64,000 bases of DNA from Puniceicoccaceae bacterium. GTDB taxonomy: Bacteria > Verrucomicrobiota > Verrucomicrobiia > Opitutales > Coraliomargaritaceae. A program made the position numbers and the translations under genes. The stretch spans positions 1 to 64,000 of the forward strand of contig JAGYJE010000006.1 of the NCBI GenBank assembly GCA_018402305.1, in the 5' to 3' direction. How positions within the stretch are numbered: the first letter of the stretch is position 1; each line of letters starts with the position of its first letter. The notes under the pieces were generated by a model, which ran no database searches, was not told the origin of the DNA, and worked only from the letters and a program-made list of their open reading frames with translations. This document shows positions 14,017 through 22,967 of this stretch, in pieces.

Positions 14017-14142
14017 TCCGGCAAGAATGGAGGTTCCCTTAAAAAAGTAAACGCGAATCGCCACGTGGCGTCTGCGCTCGCGCAGGCCTAAGCCATCCTG
14101 CCACCCAGCCCGGTGCGTGAGGACACACACCCTCCGCGTCCA

Positions 14143-15576
14143 TCACTCCCCAATCACCACGCCCTCTTTGATCTCGGGTTTGGGGTCCAATTGCGCCCAC
14201 TGGCCAGTAAAGTCGGCCTCGTCGGCGGCGAAGCGGTGGCTGATCTCAAAACGGAACGGCGGTAGGCCGGTGGCATCGGTCTCGATGGCCACCCCGGCGG
14301 CTTTCAGCCAGCGGGCAAACAGCCGCAACTGATCCTCCCGGCAGCTCTGCGGGGAATCCACGCCCTCGGCGTTTTTCACCGGACTGAAGTCGTCGCCACG
14401 GGCGGCTTCGATGATCACCGGATCCTTCGCCAGCGGCAGCGCGTCGAAGACGAACATCTCAAATTTGATCCCGTTCGGCTCGGTCGGCACGATGCGCTCG
14501 CCCTGCGCATCAATAAAGGGTATTTTCTTATTGGCGCGGTGGAAGGGCAATTTCGCCCCACTGCAGTCGCCACCGGCCCGCGCGATGAAGTCGCGGTCGA
14601 AAATATGGATCGCTACACTGCCCGCATTAAAGCGCAGGCCGCCGTCCGCATTCGTGGCTTCCTGGAGGGACTCCGGCATGTCGCTGTATTCCACGACCAG
14701 CGCCTGCCCCCTCTGCAGACAAAAATGCCCGACTTTTTCGAGGGCGTAGGCCTTGGGCACCATCTTGCTCGACAGCTCCGAATGACCCAAAACGTGAAAG
14801 CCAATAAAGGCCGGGTCCACACACTGCACGATCGGGTTGTCTACCTGGAAATAGCTCACGATATCAATGCCCGCAGCCTCCATCGTGGCCACCGCCCCGC
14901 TCCGCACCAGGGCGCGCAGCGCGCCGCCATGCCCATCCGGCGTCATGGCAATCTGCCCCTTTTCCGCGAGGAGGATCTTGCCTGCGCCGTCCACCGCCGG
15001 GACCAGTCCCTGCACGATAAAGTGCACCGAGTCCTTCGGCAGCCCGAAATACTCCGCCGCCTCAAAGGCCTCGATCGTGGCCGTGTTATTGATCCCGCTC
15101 GTCAAAATAAACCAGGGAATGGTCACCCCAAAACGCTCGCCCGAGCGCGCGATCTTCTCGGCAAAGACCTGAAAGAGCGTCTTTTCCCGCACTGGTGTGA
15201 CCGGGTAGGTGCCCTTCGGCCCGTCGTAGCCCAGCCGTGTACCCTGACCACCCGCCACGGTAAAGGCCGCCACCCGACCCGCCTGAATGGCCGCCGACCC
15301 GGCAGCCCAAGCCGCCGCCCAGCGATCCGGATCGCCCCCGTTTTCCGGTCGGGCAATGCAGGGCGCTGGCTCCAGACCCTCCAGGTCCAGCCCACCCGTG
15401 TGCGCCCCCGTAACGTGCGCCGCCACCAGCCCGGCAACCTCCGCCAGGTCAATCCTGGCCGCCTGCGCCAGCAAGGCCGCCCGGCTTGCAGCGTCCAGCT
15501 CGTCCAGAAACTGAAAGACCTGCCCCTGCCCGGCCGCGTTGAAGGATTCAATAAGCGCTGCTTCGGATAATTCCAT
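14143..15576 (-). CDS. UDP-sugar pyrophosphorylase (UDPGP family, UAP1-like)
   Basis: A 477-residue nucleotidyltransferase with the UDPGP signature VAGGQGTRLGYDGPKG near residue 107, followed by GTYPVTPV. KGQIAMTPDGHGG and YFQVDNPIVQ form the uridine and sugar pockets, and the C-terminal EPNGIKFEMFVFDALPLA is typical of UDP-N-acetylhexosamine pyrophosphorylases. The enzyme makes UDP-GlcNAc (or UDP-GalNAc, UDP-glucose) from UTP and the sugar-1-phosphate for cell-wall or exopolysaccharide synthesis. The family is the eukaryote-like UAP1 type rather than GlmU. Sugar specificity cannot be settled from sequence. Confidence 0.85.
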   Translation of the reverse strand: MELSEAALIESFNAAGQGQVFQFLDELDAASRAALLAQAARIDLAEVAGLVAAHVTGAHTGGLDLEGLEPAPCIARPENGGDPDRWAAAWAAGSAAIQAGRVAAFTVAGGQGTRLGYDGPKGTYPVTPVREKTLFQVFAEKIARSGERFGVTIPWFILTSGINNTATIEAFEAAEYFGLPKDSVHFIVQGLVPAVDGAGKILLAEKGQIAMTPDGHGGALRALVRSGAVATMEAAGIDIVSYFQVDNPIVQCVDPAFIGFHVLGHSELSSKMVPKAYALEKVGHFCLQRGQALVVEYSDMPESLQEATNADGGLRFNAGSVAIHIFDRDFIARAGGDCSGAKLPFHRANKKIPFIDAQGERIVPTEPNGIKFEMFVFDALPLAKDPVIIEAARGDDFSPVKNAEGVDSPQSCREDQLRLFARWLKAAGVAIETDATGLPPFRFEISHRFAADEADFTGQWAQLDPKPEIKEGVVIGE

Positions 15577-15672
15577 GCCTATCGGGATAGGGGTCCCCGG
15601 GCGAATTGCAAACTTGTATTGAACTACGTAGACAGGTTGACTTTGCGGCCCGCCAAAGTCCGACCCACTACC

Positions 15673-16611
15673 TTACTCCCCATTCAATTCGATATCGAAA
15701 AACGAACGGGGTGTTTCGGGCAGGATTGTATTGCTTTCCGTGGCATCTTGGGTATCGCCGGCATCCGGGCCCTTCGGCGACGCATCGCTGACCGCCACGG
15801 GCATATCAAACATCCAGGAGATGACCCCTTGATTGACGCGGACCTCGTCGATGCGGGATTGATGGATCTGCTCGCCGTCGATAAACAAGGTGCTGGTGAA
15901 AGGGATGCGGATGCCCTCCACCATGCGGAATTTGCTATGGCGGGTGAGTTCCTCTTTGCCGGTCACATTATTGATCGTGATCTGTTGGACCTCAGCGAAG
16001 GAGTCCATGTCGAGAAAGGAGCGGATCACTTGACCGTCCGGGAGGGTGGTGCGCAATTCATAGGCGCGCCTGTTATCGATCAGAGTGGTGCCGACAAGTT
16101 CGATGGTTTTTCCGGGAATCCCGGGGTAGAGCAGGCGCCCGCCAGTGGTGGCGTCGCGGATGAAGTTACGGGCCTCCCCACTGATCATGGGCGCGGCCAG
16201 AGCCGACTGGCGTGTGTTAAGCTGCCAGACGGTTCTACCGTCGTAGGCCATGACGAGTTCATGGCGCGGGCCGGTGCTCAGAACGATCCGGTAGAGGTCT
16301 GGCTTTTTCTTAAAGGCAGAATAGGGCAGCGCATTCTCCCCAAGGTGAAGGGTGCCGTCGAAGCGAAGACTTTCCACAGCGGCCCAGGTATCGGCGTCGG
16401 TGAAATTACGCTCGTAGTAATTGCGCAGCACATTGGCTACCCCTGATTCCATGCCGGTGGTTTCGAGGGGGTTCAGCCGCTCGATACTGACCGCATAGGG
16501 CTCCGGCTCAACCGCGCCGAGCGGGAGCCCGGGCATGGCGGTGAGTGCGGCGATTCCAAAGGCCAGCATCCGGAACGAAATTAAAAGTGAGCGATAAGGC
16601 ATGCGCAACAT
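15673..16611 (-). CDS. Secreted LolA-like / outer-membrane lipoprotein-sorting-type protein
   Basis: A protein of about 312 residues starting MLRMPYRSLLISFRMLAFGI with a signal peptide ending near AVEPEP. The middle part (SAFKKKPDLYRIVL, ELVMAYDGRTVWQLN, GRLLYPGIPGKTIELVGTT) has the pattern of LolA/LppX-type half-barrels in which a substrate model is fitted and parameters carried between leaflets. The C-terminal 30 residues are Asp/Pro/Thr-rich. The ATG at 16611 follows AGGTAGGTGG on the coding strand; a GTG two codons upstream is an alternative. The function (lipoprotein or lipid carriage) is inferred from fold-like pattern only. Confidence 0.55.
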   Translation of the reverse strand: MLRMPYRSLLISFRMLAFGIAALTAMPGLPLGAVEPEPYAVSIERLNPLETTGMESGVANVLRNYYERNFTDADTWAAVESLRFDGTLHLGENALPYSAFKKKPDLYRIVLSTGPRHELVMAYDGRTVWQLNTRQSALAAPMISGEARNFIRDATTGGRLLYPGIPGKTIELVGTTLIDNRRAYELRTTLPDGQVIRSFLDMDSFAEVQQITINNVTGKEELTRHSKFRMVEGIRIPFTSTLFIDGEQIHQSRIDEVRVNQGVISWMFDMPVAVSDASPKGPDAGDTQDATESNTILPETPRSFFDIELNGE

Positions 16612-16661
16612 AGCCACCTACCTGATGCGCATTTTGGAAACGAGGCAACGCAAATTGTGAA

Positions 16662-16940
16662 TCGTAGGCAGGTTGGCTCCGCCGCCTGCCGCGGCGTTGT
16701 TGCGGCACGTTGCCGATCGTAGGCAGGTTGGCTCCGCCGCCTGCCGCCGCGTTGTTGGTCGCACATCGTGATTATCAACGAGTGTCGATTTGACGAAAAA
16801 GTCGAACCGCTCGACCAACAACACCGCACCGGGCGGCAGAGCCAACCCGGCTACGTAATCCGCACCAATAACACCGCGCCAATAACACCGCACCGACAAC
16901 ACCGCACCGGGCGGCAGAGCCAACCCGGCTACGTAACCCC
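16662..16940. repeat. Family D repeat cluster, two direct copies then two inverted copies
   Basis: Copies starting cgtaggcaggttggctccgc at about 16663 and 16719 are followed by reverse-complement copies (gcagagccaacccggctacg) at about 16835 and 16912. The unit is about 40 bp and ends gcgttgttgg. The same family lies at 20600-20842, 22965-23165 and 33716-33745. Confidence 0.9.
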
Positions 16941-16963
16941 GAACCAACCCACCCACACTCAAC

Positions 16964-18124
16964 TCAACTCAACTTCGGCAGCTTGGTGGCGGGGTCGATG
17001 CCAACGCTGCCTTCGCCGCGGAGGAGGCGGGCCAGGGCGTGGCCGCAGAATTCGGCGCGCCAGCCGCGGAGCATACGGTGGTTTTCCGCGTCCAATGCAT
17101 CAACGCCTAGTACGAAGGCGGTCACCTCGGCGCGGTTGCCGATGAGGGCGGGGTCCAGATTTCCGGCAAGGCAGGTGCCTTTGATGCAGGCCAGGGCGAG
17201 ATCGACGCGGGCTTCGTAGCCGTCGTCGGGCGACGGACCGAGCGGGCGGTTATTCGGCAGCTCGGGCAGCTCGCCCGCACGGCCGCGCTCGATCGCGGCC
17301 CAGATCGCCTCGCGGTTGTGATTCGCGGCGCGCTCGCTCAGGCCCTTCATCTGGCGGATGTCCTCGGGTTTTTCCGGGGGACGCTTTGTCAGGGATACGA
17401 GGGCCTCGTCGGAGAGGACGAAACTGCGGGGCAAGTTGCGCCCGCGGGCTTTTTCCTCCCGCCAGGCACCGAGGGCACGCAGTATGTTGCGTTGCTGATT
17501 CGTCAGCGAGCCACTCCCGCGAACCCGGGGCATGACGGCGTCAGGCTCGACCGCGCCGTAGAGGCTTTCGACGGTATACATCTGCATCTCGTCCTCGATC
17601 CAGCTTTTTCGACCGAGGGACTCGGCCTTGGCCATGATTTTGAGCATGAGGTCGACAGAGTGCCGCACGTCGTCCTCGGCGTATTGCAGCTGGGCATCGG
17701 TCAGGGGGCGCTTGGTCCAGTCGGAGCGCGTCTCCGTCTTAGCCAGGCGCACTTTGAGGAGCGTCTTGAGCAGCTCGCTCAGGGAAATCGTCGAGGTGAG
17801 CCCAACGAATCCCGAACTGCGCTGGGTATCAAAGATGTTTTTCGGCAGTCCCCCACAGGCGCGGTAGAGGATATTGAGGTCCTGTTGGGCGTCATGCAGG
17901 ATCTTGACCGTGTCCGGATCGGACATGAGCTCGGCGAGCGGGGACCAGTCCTCAATGGCCGGCGCGTCGATTAACGCGCACTGCCCGTCGGGGTAGCCGA
18001 TCTGGATCAAACCAAGGGTCGGGTAATAGGTGCGATCCCAGATAAATTCGGTATCGACACCCACAGCGCCGGCCTCACGGGCCCGGCGCACGACATCGGC
18101 CAGTGCTTCGGTAGTACTAATCAT
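16964..18124 (-). CDS. rnd: Ribonuclease D
   Basis: A 386-residue DEDD-family 3'-5' exoribonuclease that trims tRNA and other structured RNA 3' ends. Exo I is GVDTEFIWDRTYYPTLGLIQ, Exo II is HDAQQDLNILYRACG and Exo III is YAEDDVRHSVDLM, giving the four acidic residues and the DEDDy tyrosine. An HRDC domain follows (LRALGAWREEKARGRN to SERAANHNREAIWAAI, about residues 215-290). A second HRDC-like segment is likely at the C-terminus. The ATG at 18124 has no clear Shine-Dalgarno. Length agrees with bacterial RNase D (about 375). Confidence 0.92.
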   Translation of the reverse strand: MISTTEALADVVRRAREAGAVGVDTEFIWDRTYYPTLGLIQIGYPDGQCALIDAPAIEDWSPLAELMSDPDTVKILHDAQQDLNILYRACGGLPKNIFDTQRSSGFVGLTSTISLSELLKTLLKVRLAKTETRSDWTKRPLTDAQLQYAEDDVRHSVDLMLKIMAKAESLGRKSWIEDEMQMYTVESLYGAVEPDAVMPRVRGSGSLTNQQRNILRALGAWREEKARGRNLPRSFVLSDEALVSLTKRPPEKPEDIRQMKGLSERAANHNREAIWAAIERGRAGELPELPNNRPLGPSPDDGYEARVDLALACIKGTCLAGNLDPALIGNRAEVTAFVLGVDALDAENHRMLRGWRAEFCGHALARLLRGEGSVGIDPATKLPKLS

Positions 18125-18226
18125 AAATTAAAAGAAGCCGAAGCGTCGCGGATTCCGCGCCTAATGGAAAGGACATTTTTTCGGGGGCCACTGTTCAGGG
18201 CTGCCTGGCCGTTCGGCGGCGGCGCA

Positions 18227-18349
18227 AGCGCGGACGCCACAGAAAGCAAACGTGGCGTCCGAGCTCGCTCGGGCTTCCCGTGTTGTCGGTTACCAGTGGG
18301 GCCATCCGACCCAGTTTGAACAGAGCCCGCGCAAGCGCGGACGCCACAA
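18227..18349. repeat. Family E repeats, inverted arrangement
   Basis: A copy reading gcgcaagcgcggacgccac at about 18221-18240 faces gtggcgtccgagctcgctcg at 18252. A further inverted copy (cgcaagcgcggacgccac) ends at about 18348, just before the M23 peptidase stop region. Confidence 0.8.
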
Positions 18350-18364
18350 CGAACCGCAGCTGAC

Positions 18365-19498
18365 TTACTTGAACCCAAACAACTTCTGGAGGGTGCGGAT
18401 GGTGTCGGAGCTGATAGTCGGGGTGGTCCCGCTCAGGGTAACCACCTTGCGGCAGTTTTGGTCTACGGTCAGCTCCCGATTGTAGGCAATGAGTTGAACA
18501 TTGCCCGGCTGCCCGGAGAGCCGCTCCTCCGCAAAACGGGGCGTCCAGGCCTTGGGTAGGCCATATTGGGTGAAGGCGATGTCCCAGGCTACGACCGTGC
18601 GGCCTTCCAAGGCCCGGGTCAGGAGGGCCGGGAAGTTCCGTACAAAGTCAGGCACGACGGGGCTATGGACCCGAACCCGGGCGGCGGTGGGCAGTTGCTT
18701 GATATACTCAAAGAAATTAGCGACCCGGCCCGCCCGGACGGATTGGTAGAAGTCGAGCGGGTCCACGCTGACCAAATTCATGCCGTTCCAATTGCCATGG
18801 TGGTTCTCGCTGCCAAAGGACTGCCGGTCAAACCAGCTCTGGAAATCATCGCTTAGCCGGAGGCCGATTTCAAAATGCAAATGGGCCCGGCTCTTCGGGA
18901 TGCTGTAAGACGCGGAACGACCCATGATCCCCAGGACGGTGCCCGCCTCCACCCGGGCACCCCGCACGATGCCCCGGTTGACCCGGGCGAGGTGGGCGTA
19001 GAGCGTATGGTAGGCGGGCACCTCACCATCGTGCTCAACCACGATATAGCGCCCGTAGCCGCTGTGCCCGGCAATCTCATTCACATAGACCACTCGTCCC
19101 GGTAGTATGGCGTAAATTAAATCAGCCGCCTCCCCCTGCGAGTCACGTTTGAGGGGGAGGAGATCGAGCCCCTCGTGGAAGCGCCGCCCCCCGTTCCGTG
19201 TGCAGCCAAAAAGCCCCGACTCCACCAAACCGGAAACCGTGGGCTGCACGTAGGCTTCAATCGGCTCCCCGTTTTGAAAAGCCGGATTCGGCGTCGGCCA
19301 AGTCAGCTCGCCCGACGCCGGCAGACAGATCGCGAACATGAGCGTGGCGATGACGCTGAAGCGCGAGCCACGGAGTGCGGGTGTCCCCACCCGCTTCGCG
19401 GTGTCCATGCCCGTTTGCCGCCACAACCGCCACAACCGCCGCGGTGCGTGGGGACACGCACCCTCCGTAGGCTCCGTTCCAACCCGACGAACTTCCAT
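18365..19498 (-). CDS. M23-family metallopeptidase (LytM-like), repeat-derived N-terminus
   Basis: A 377-residue zinc peptidase. Zinc ligands lie in RRFHEGLDLLPL and SRAHLHFEIGL, the two halves of the LytM HxxxD/HxH site, so it probably cuts peptidoglycan cross-bridges or activates amidases. The first 50 codons (MEVRRVGTEPTEGACPHAPR and on) are encoded by family I repeat DNA (ggtgtccccacccgcttc and its inverse). They precede a hydrophobic stretch FSVIATLMFAICLPASG that looks like the original signal peptide. The ATG at 19498 overlaps the TAA of the upstream lipoprotein gene by one base, which supports this start through translational coupling. An internal start at 19408 (MDTAKRV) or 19339 is possible. 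Confidence 0.85.
   Translation of the reverse strand: MEVRRVGTEPTEGACPHAPRRLWRLWRQTGMDTAKRVGTPALRGSRFSVIATLMFAICLPASGELTWPTPNPAFQNGEPIEAYVQPTVSGLVESGLFGCTRNGGRRFHEGLDLLPLKRDSQGEAADLIYAILPGRVVYVNEIAGHSGYGRYIVVEHDGEVPAYHTLYAHLARVNRGIVRGARVEAGTVLGIMGRSASYSIPKSRAHLHFEIGLRLSDDFQSWFDRQSFGSENHHGNWNGMNLVSVDPLDFYQSVRAGRVANFFEYIKQLPTAARVRVHSPVVPDFVRNFPALLTRALEGRTVVAWDIAFTQYGLPKAWTPRFAEERLSGQPGNVQLIAYNRELTVDQNCRKVVTLSGTTPTISSDTIRTLQKLFGFK
19368..19475. repeat. Family I repeats within the 5' part of the M23 gene
   Basis: The words cggagtgcgggtgtccccac (about 19372) and gtgcgtggggacacgcaccc (about 19445) are palindromic repeats, and another copy of the first occurs at 10629-10655. In the M23 gene they are read through in frame. 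Confidence 0.6.
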
Positions 19499-19992
19499 TA
19501 TTTCTCTTTCTGGAGTTCGGCGAGCGTCTGCTTGATGTCGAGGACGAGCTGACCAAGCTCCGCATCGTCGACTTCGACAAAGGTGTAGAAATTACCATCC
19601 TGCACGGCGCCGTCGAGGCGGCGGGCCCCGATCGGGTTGCCGTTGACGGTGAGTACGACGCGGCCACCGTTGTTCGTCACCGAACCGCGGTAGAGATCGC
19701 GCGCGCCCTTCTCTGTGACTTGAAGGAGGAGCGCCCTACCCATGTCAACTTGGACCATTTCCACATTGGCGATCTCGAACTCGTTAACCAGCGGCTCCTT
19801 TTGCAGAGGTATCTGCGTGCCGCTGACCGGCAGAACGGCCATCGTGCCGGTGAGGCTGCCGTAGTTGACCCCGCGCGCCTCCACCATAAGGCGGGGCACC
19901 ATCAGATCGGTGAAGTCAGCGTCTTTTTTACAGCCGGCCAAAAGGCCGAGCACAAAGGCAGCAAGTAGGAGGGGCGTGAGGAGCGATTGCAT
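19498..19992 (-). CDS. Hypothetical lipoprotein
   Basis: A 164-residue protein starting MQSLLTPLLLAAFVLGLLAG with Cys at the lipobox (LLAGC, residues 17-21), so lipid attachment at the outer face of a membrane is expected. The mature part contains MVPRLMVEARGVNYGSLTGT and a C-terminal DAELGQLVLDIKQTLAELQ helix. I recognise no family. A longer frame upstream of 19992 is a shadow of the preceding gene. The gene is coupled to the M23 peptidase (TAATG overlap) and lies 19 bases after the 167-residue gene upstream, so the three likely form an operon. Confidence 0.6.
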   Translation of the reverse strand: MQSLLTPLLLAAFVLGLLAGCKKDADFTDLMVPRLMVEARGVNYGSLTGTMAVLPVSGTQIPLQKEPLVNEFEIANVEMVQVDMGRALLLQVTEKGARDLYRGSVTNNGGRVVLTVNGNPIGARRLDGAVQDGNFYTFVEVDDAELGQLVLDIKQTLAELQKEK

Positions 19993-20011
19993 CGTTTTTC
20001 GGGTTGGGGCG

Positions 20012-20515
20012 TTAAAGCATAATATCGCCGATCGTGTCTTCGATCGACCGCATGAGTTCAGCGGAAATTTGCACGATGGGTACTTCCAGGGTGCCCTTGC
20101 TTTTGACGTGCAGGTAGGTTTGCGCGCCTTCCGTCCGGCGGTCGCCGACCGGGCGGAGCACGCGCTTGCGCTCCAGCATGAGGGAGAGCAGGTGCTTGAG
20201 CATGTCGGCCGATTCGCGGGCCTCGGGGCTGTCCGCTTCGCTTTCGTAGAGCGAAAAGAAAAAATCCTCCGCCGAAGCCATTGTTTCGCGGGCGCTCTGC
20301 GCCTCCTCATCGGGGTCCTTCACCACACGCGTCCAACGGCCCAGGACCTCGCCGGGCAGGTCAAAGCGCTCCAGCTCGACGGGCAACAGGTCGGCCCGCC
20401 CCAGCTCACCGGCCCCGGCGTCTTTGTAAACCAGACAGACCACCGTCTCGCCGGGGTGAAAGGCCGCCCCGCTCAGCGAGGACTTGCGCGCAATTGTTTT
20501 TATTTGCCATTCCAT
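20012..20515 (-). CDS. Conserved hypothetical cytoplasmic protein
   Basis: A 167-residue protein beginning MEWQIKTIARKSSLSGAAFH. It has no signal peptide. The segment PGETVVCLVYKD, a PVELERFDLPGEVLGRW stretch and the C-terminal ERKRVLRPVGDRRTEGAQTY followed by YLHVKSKGTLEVPIVQIS look like a conserved small protein seen in Verrucomicrobia/Planctomycetes, but I cannot assign a function. The frame upstream of 20515 runs into family D repeat DNA, so the internal ATG was taken as start. It is followed after 19 bases by the lipoprotein and M23 genes. Confidence 0.6.
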   Translation of the reverse strand: MEWQIKTIARKSSLSGAAFHPGETVVCLVYKDAGAGELGRADLLPVELERFDLPGEVLGRWTRVVKDPDEEAQSARETMASAEDFFFSLYESEADSPEARESADMLKHLLSLMLERKRVLRPVGDRRTEGAQTYLHVKSKGTLEVPIVQISAELMRSIEDTIGDIML

Positions 20516-20599
20516 AGCTCGTTTCTTGACCGGATCGTGCGGCCCCCGCCCCATCTTGCAACCCAACAGTCTGGAGAATTTTGCGGTGGGGCCGCTTGA

Positions 20600-20842
20600 C
20601 CGACAACACCGCACCGACAACACCGCACCGGGCGGCAAAGCCAACCCGGCTACGTAGGACGCGGCAAATCCGTAGGCAGGTTGGCTCCGCCGCCTGCTGC
20701 AGCGTTGTTGGCCGCAGCTTGTGATCGCCGATACACCAAAATCTGCTTAAAGATTCAAATCGCTAAACCGACAACACGACACCGACAACCCACAACACAA
20801 AACCGGGCGTCCGGCAGCGGCCGGACAACCCGGCTACGTCAG
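20600..20842. repeat. Family D repeat cluster upstream of the phosphoesterase
   Basis: Copies of the gccaacccggctacgtag / cgtaggcaggttggctccgc repeat occur in both orientations from about 20600 to 20842, with the gttgttgg tails facing outward. No gene is present between 20516 and 20901 apart from these. Confidence 0.85.
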
Positions 20843-20901
20843 AAGATAACTGTCTTTACGCTTGCAGGCAGGAAACTCTGCTCAAGCCTGACCAAACCAC
20901 C

Positions 20902-21582
20902 ATGCCCAGAATAATTGCCATAGGAGATGTGCACGGATGTGCCGACGAATTTGAGGAACTCCTCGAAGCGCTGGAACTCGGCCCCAAGGACCGGGTGATT
21001 CAACTCGGCGACCTCATCAACCGCGGGCCGGACAGCCACCGCTGCATCGAACTGGCCCGCCAATATCGGGTGGAGTCGATCCTCGGCAACCACGAGCTGC
21101 GCCTGCTCAACGCCCGCAACCAAAACAAGCCGGGCCTCCTCAAGGATTACGATCTGCCCACCATCCGCCAACTCTCCGCCGATGACTGGACCTACCTGCA
21201 GGGCATGCCAAAGTTTATCTACGACGCCGCCAGCGAAACGGTGCTCGTACACGGCGGCTTTCTCCCCGGCAGCCCTTGGCAGACTCAGGATGTCGAACTG
21301 ATCACCCGCATCCAGGTCATCGATAAAAAAGGCCGCCCCGCCAAGCGCTCCGACGCCCCCGACGCCCCGCCCTGGGCCGACAGCTGGCCCGGCAAGCCCT
21401 TCGTCATCTACGGCCACACCCCCCGCCCCAAGGTCCTCGAGCGCCCCGGCTCGATCGGCATCGACACCGGCTGCGTCTACGGCGGCCACCTCACCGCCTA
21501 CTGCCTCAACGACCAATCCCTCACCGAAGTCCGCGCCCAAAAAGCCTACGCCCACAGCAAGCGCCTGCCGGATCCGGTTTAG
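20902..21582 (+). CDS. Metallophosphoesterase, bis(5'-nucleosyl)-tetraphosphatase/PrpE type
   Basis: A 226-residue calcineurin-like phosphoesterase. The dimetal motifs are GDVHGCADE at residues 8-16, GDLINRGPDS near 37, GNHELRLLN near 62, VHGGFLPG and IYGHTPRPK. This arrangement fits ApaH/PrpE-like enzymes that hydrolyse Ap4A, or small serine/threonine phosphatases. The HIT protein at 35400 is another possible dinucleoside-polyphosphate enzyme. The specific substrate is not determined by the sequence. The gene is flanked on both sides by repeats: family D upstream and a long family A array starting immediately after its stop. Confidence 0.85.
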   Translation: MPRIIAIGDVHGCADEFEELLEALELGPKDRVIQLGDLINRGPDSHRCIELARQYRVESILGNHELRLLNARNQNKPGLLKDYDLPTIRQLSADDWTYLQGMPKFIYDAASETVLVHGGFLPGSPWQTQDVELITRIQVIDKKGRPAKRSDAPDAPPWADSWPGKPFVIYGHTPRPKVLERPGSIGIDTGCVYGGHLTAYCLNDQSLTEVRAQKAYAHSKRLPDPV

Positions 21583-22058
21583 AGGGATGAAACCTGAGAC
21601 CTGAAACCTGAGTTTTATTTAAACCAAGCCAAATTAGAGGGATGAAGCTTGAAACCTGAAACCTGAGTTTTATTTAAACCAAGCCAAATTAGAGGGATGA
21701 AGCTTGAGACCTGAAACCTGAGTTTTATTTAAACAAACCGGTCCAATTTGACTGTTTAAAAAAGTTCTCGAGTTTCAACCCTCCCTCAGGTCTCAAGTCT
21801 CAGGTTTCAGCCCTCTAAAGTTTCAGGTCTCAGGTCTCAGGTTTCAGCCCTCTAAAGTTTCAGGTTTCAGCCCTCTAAACAAACCCTCCCTCAGGTCTCA
21901 GGTCTCAGGTTTCAGCCCTCTAAAGTCTCAGGTTTCAGCCCTCTAAAGTCTCAGGTTTCAGCCCTCTAAAGTCTCAGGTTTCAGCCCTCTAAACAAACAC
22001 TCCCTCAGGTCTCAGGTCTCAGGTTTCAGCCCTCTAAAGTCTCAGGTTTCAGCCCTCA
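21583..22058. repeat. Family A heptad array as a large inverted module (about 475 bp)
   Basis: Starting one base after the phosphoesterase stop, purine-rich units (agggatgaaacctgag) are repeated three times, each ending gttttatttaaac. After a centre at about 21735-21770 the array turns into reverse-complement units (caggtctcaggtttcagccc tctaaa), which run to 3 bases before the isochorismatase ATG. Most units are 7 bp (caggtct, caggttt, cagccct). No gene was seen in it. Confidence 0.9.
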
Positions 22059-22060
22059 AA

Positions 22061-22618
22061 ATGTCCGCCCCCACTCAACACCTTGGCCTCCTCATGATCG
22101 ACCTGCAGGACGGCTTTCTCAAAGCAATCCCCGGCCGCGAGTCGCTCGTCCGGCGCTGCCGCTTCGCGGTGCAGGCGGCCGAACTGCTCGGCGTGGCCGT
22201 GGCCGCCACCGAGCAGCTCCCGGCCAAGCTCGGCCCGACCACGGCGGAACTCACCGCTGTCTGGGGACCGCACACGCCCGTTTTTGAGAAAAGCGCCTTT
22301 TCAGCATTCGGGGCCGACGGACTTAGCCGCTGGATCGAGGCCAACCAGATCGACCACCTCCTCCTCGCCGGTATCGAGACCCCCATCTGCGTCTATCAAA
22401 CAGCCCTGCACGCACTCAGCGAGGAAATCGGCGTCACCCTCCTGAGCGACTGCATCGCCGAGCGCCGCCCGGAAGACCGCCCCGCCGTTCTCCAGCAGCT
22501 CATCGCCATGGACGCCCATATCCTGCCCAGCGAGACGATCCTCTACAGCCTGCTCGGCGATGCCGGGCACCCGCAATTCCGCGCCGTCACCCAGCTGGTC
22601 AAAGACCATGCAGGTTAG
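22061..22618 (+). CDS. Isochorismatase-family (cysteine) hydrolase
   Basis: A 185-residue member of the isochorismatase-like hydrolase superfamily. The nucleophile Cys lies in LAGIETPICVYQTALHAL, with Asp17 in LLMIDLQDGFL as the general acid/base partner. The lysine of the triad is less certain. Members hydrolyse amides such as nicotinamide, or isochorismate, and many have unknown substrates; the specific one is not evident. Although a chorismate-binding enzyme lies at the window's start, the distance gives no functional link. The start at 22061 is 3 bases after a family A array. The next gene begins 37 bases downstream or earlier. Confidence 0.85.
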   Translation: MSAPTQHLGLLMIDLQDGFLKAIPGRESLVRRCRFAVQAAELLGVAVAATEQLPAKLGPTTAELTAVWGPHTPVFEKSAFSAFGADGLSRWIEANQIDHLLLAGIETPICVYQTALHALSEEIGVTLLSDCIAERRPEDRPAVLQQLIAMDAHILPSETILYSLLGDAGHPQFRAVTQLVKDHAG

Positions 22619-22655
22619 CACCCTTCCGCCCTTAATCTCAATGCCGGTTCTCGCC

Positions 22656-22967
22656 ATGCAGCAAGTCTTCACCCACCACGACAGCGCCCTAATCGGGCTC
22701 CTGGACGGCATCCTCAAGGAATCCGGCATCCCCACGCTCCTGAAAAACTGGACCGGCTCGAACATCGTGGAAATACCCATCCCAAGCCTCTACCCCAGTA
22801 TTTTCGTCCTGGACAACGCCCACGCCGCCGAGGCGCGCGAAATCATCGAGACCTATTTAAATCACAGCGAAACCGCGCGCCCCGACTGGGACTGCCCCAA
22901 CTGCCACAGCCCCGTCGACGGCTACCTCGGCGAATGCTGGTCCTGCCAGGCCCTGCGGCCCACGTAG
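22656..22967 (+). CDS. DUF2007-domain protein with C-terminal zinc ribbon
   Basis: A 103-residue protein beginning MQQVFTHHDSALIGLLDGIL, which matches the DUF2007 pattern of a short ferredoxin-like domain (SALIGLLDGILKESGIPTLL and LYPSIFVLDNAHAAEARE). A four-cysteine knuckle follows, DCPNCHSPVDGYLGECWSC, likely to bind one zinc. The family is annotated as putative signal-transducing or nitrogen-related, but its role is not known. In-frame ATGs at 22608 and 22641 are alternative starts. The first would overlap the isochorismatase stop, hinting at coupling. Family D repeats begin right after the stop. Confidence 0.75.
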   Translation: MQQVFTHHDSALIGLLDGILKESGIPTLLKNWTGSNIVEIPIPSLYPSIFVLDNAHAAEAREIIETYLNHSETARPDWDCPNCHSPVDGYLGECWSCQALRPT

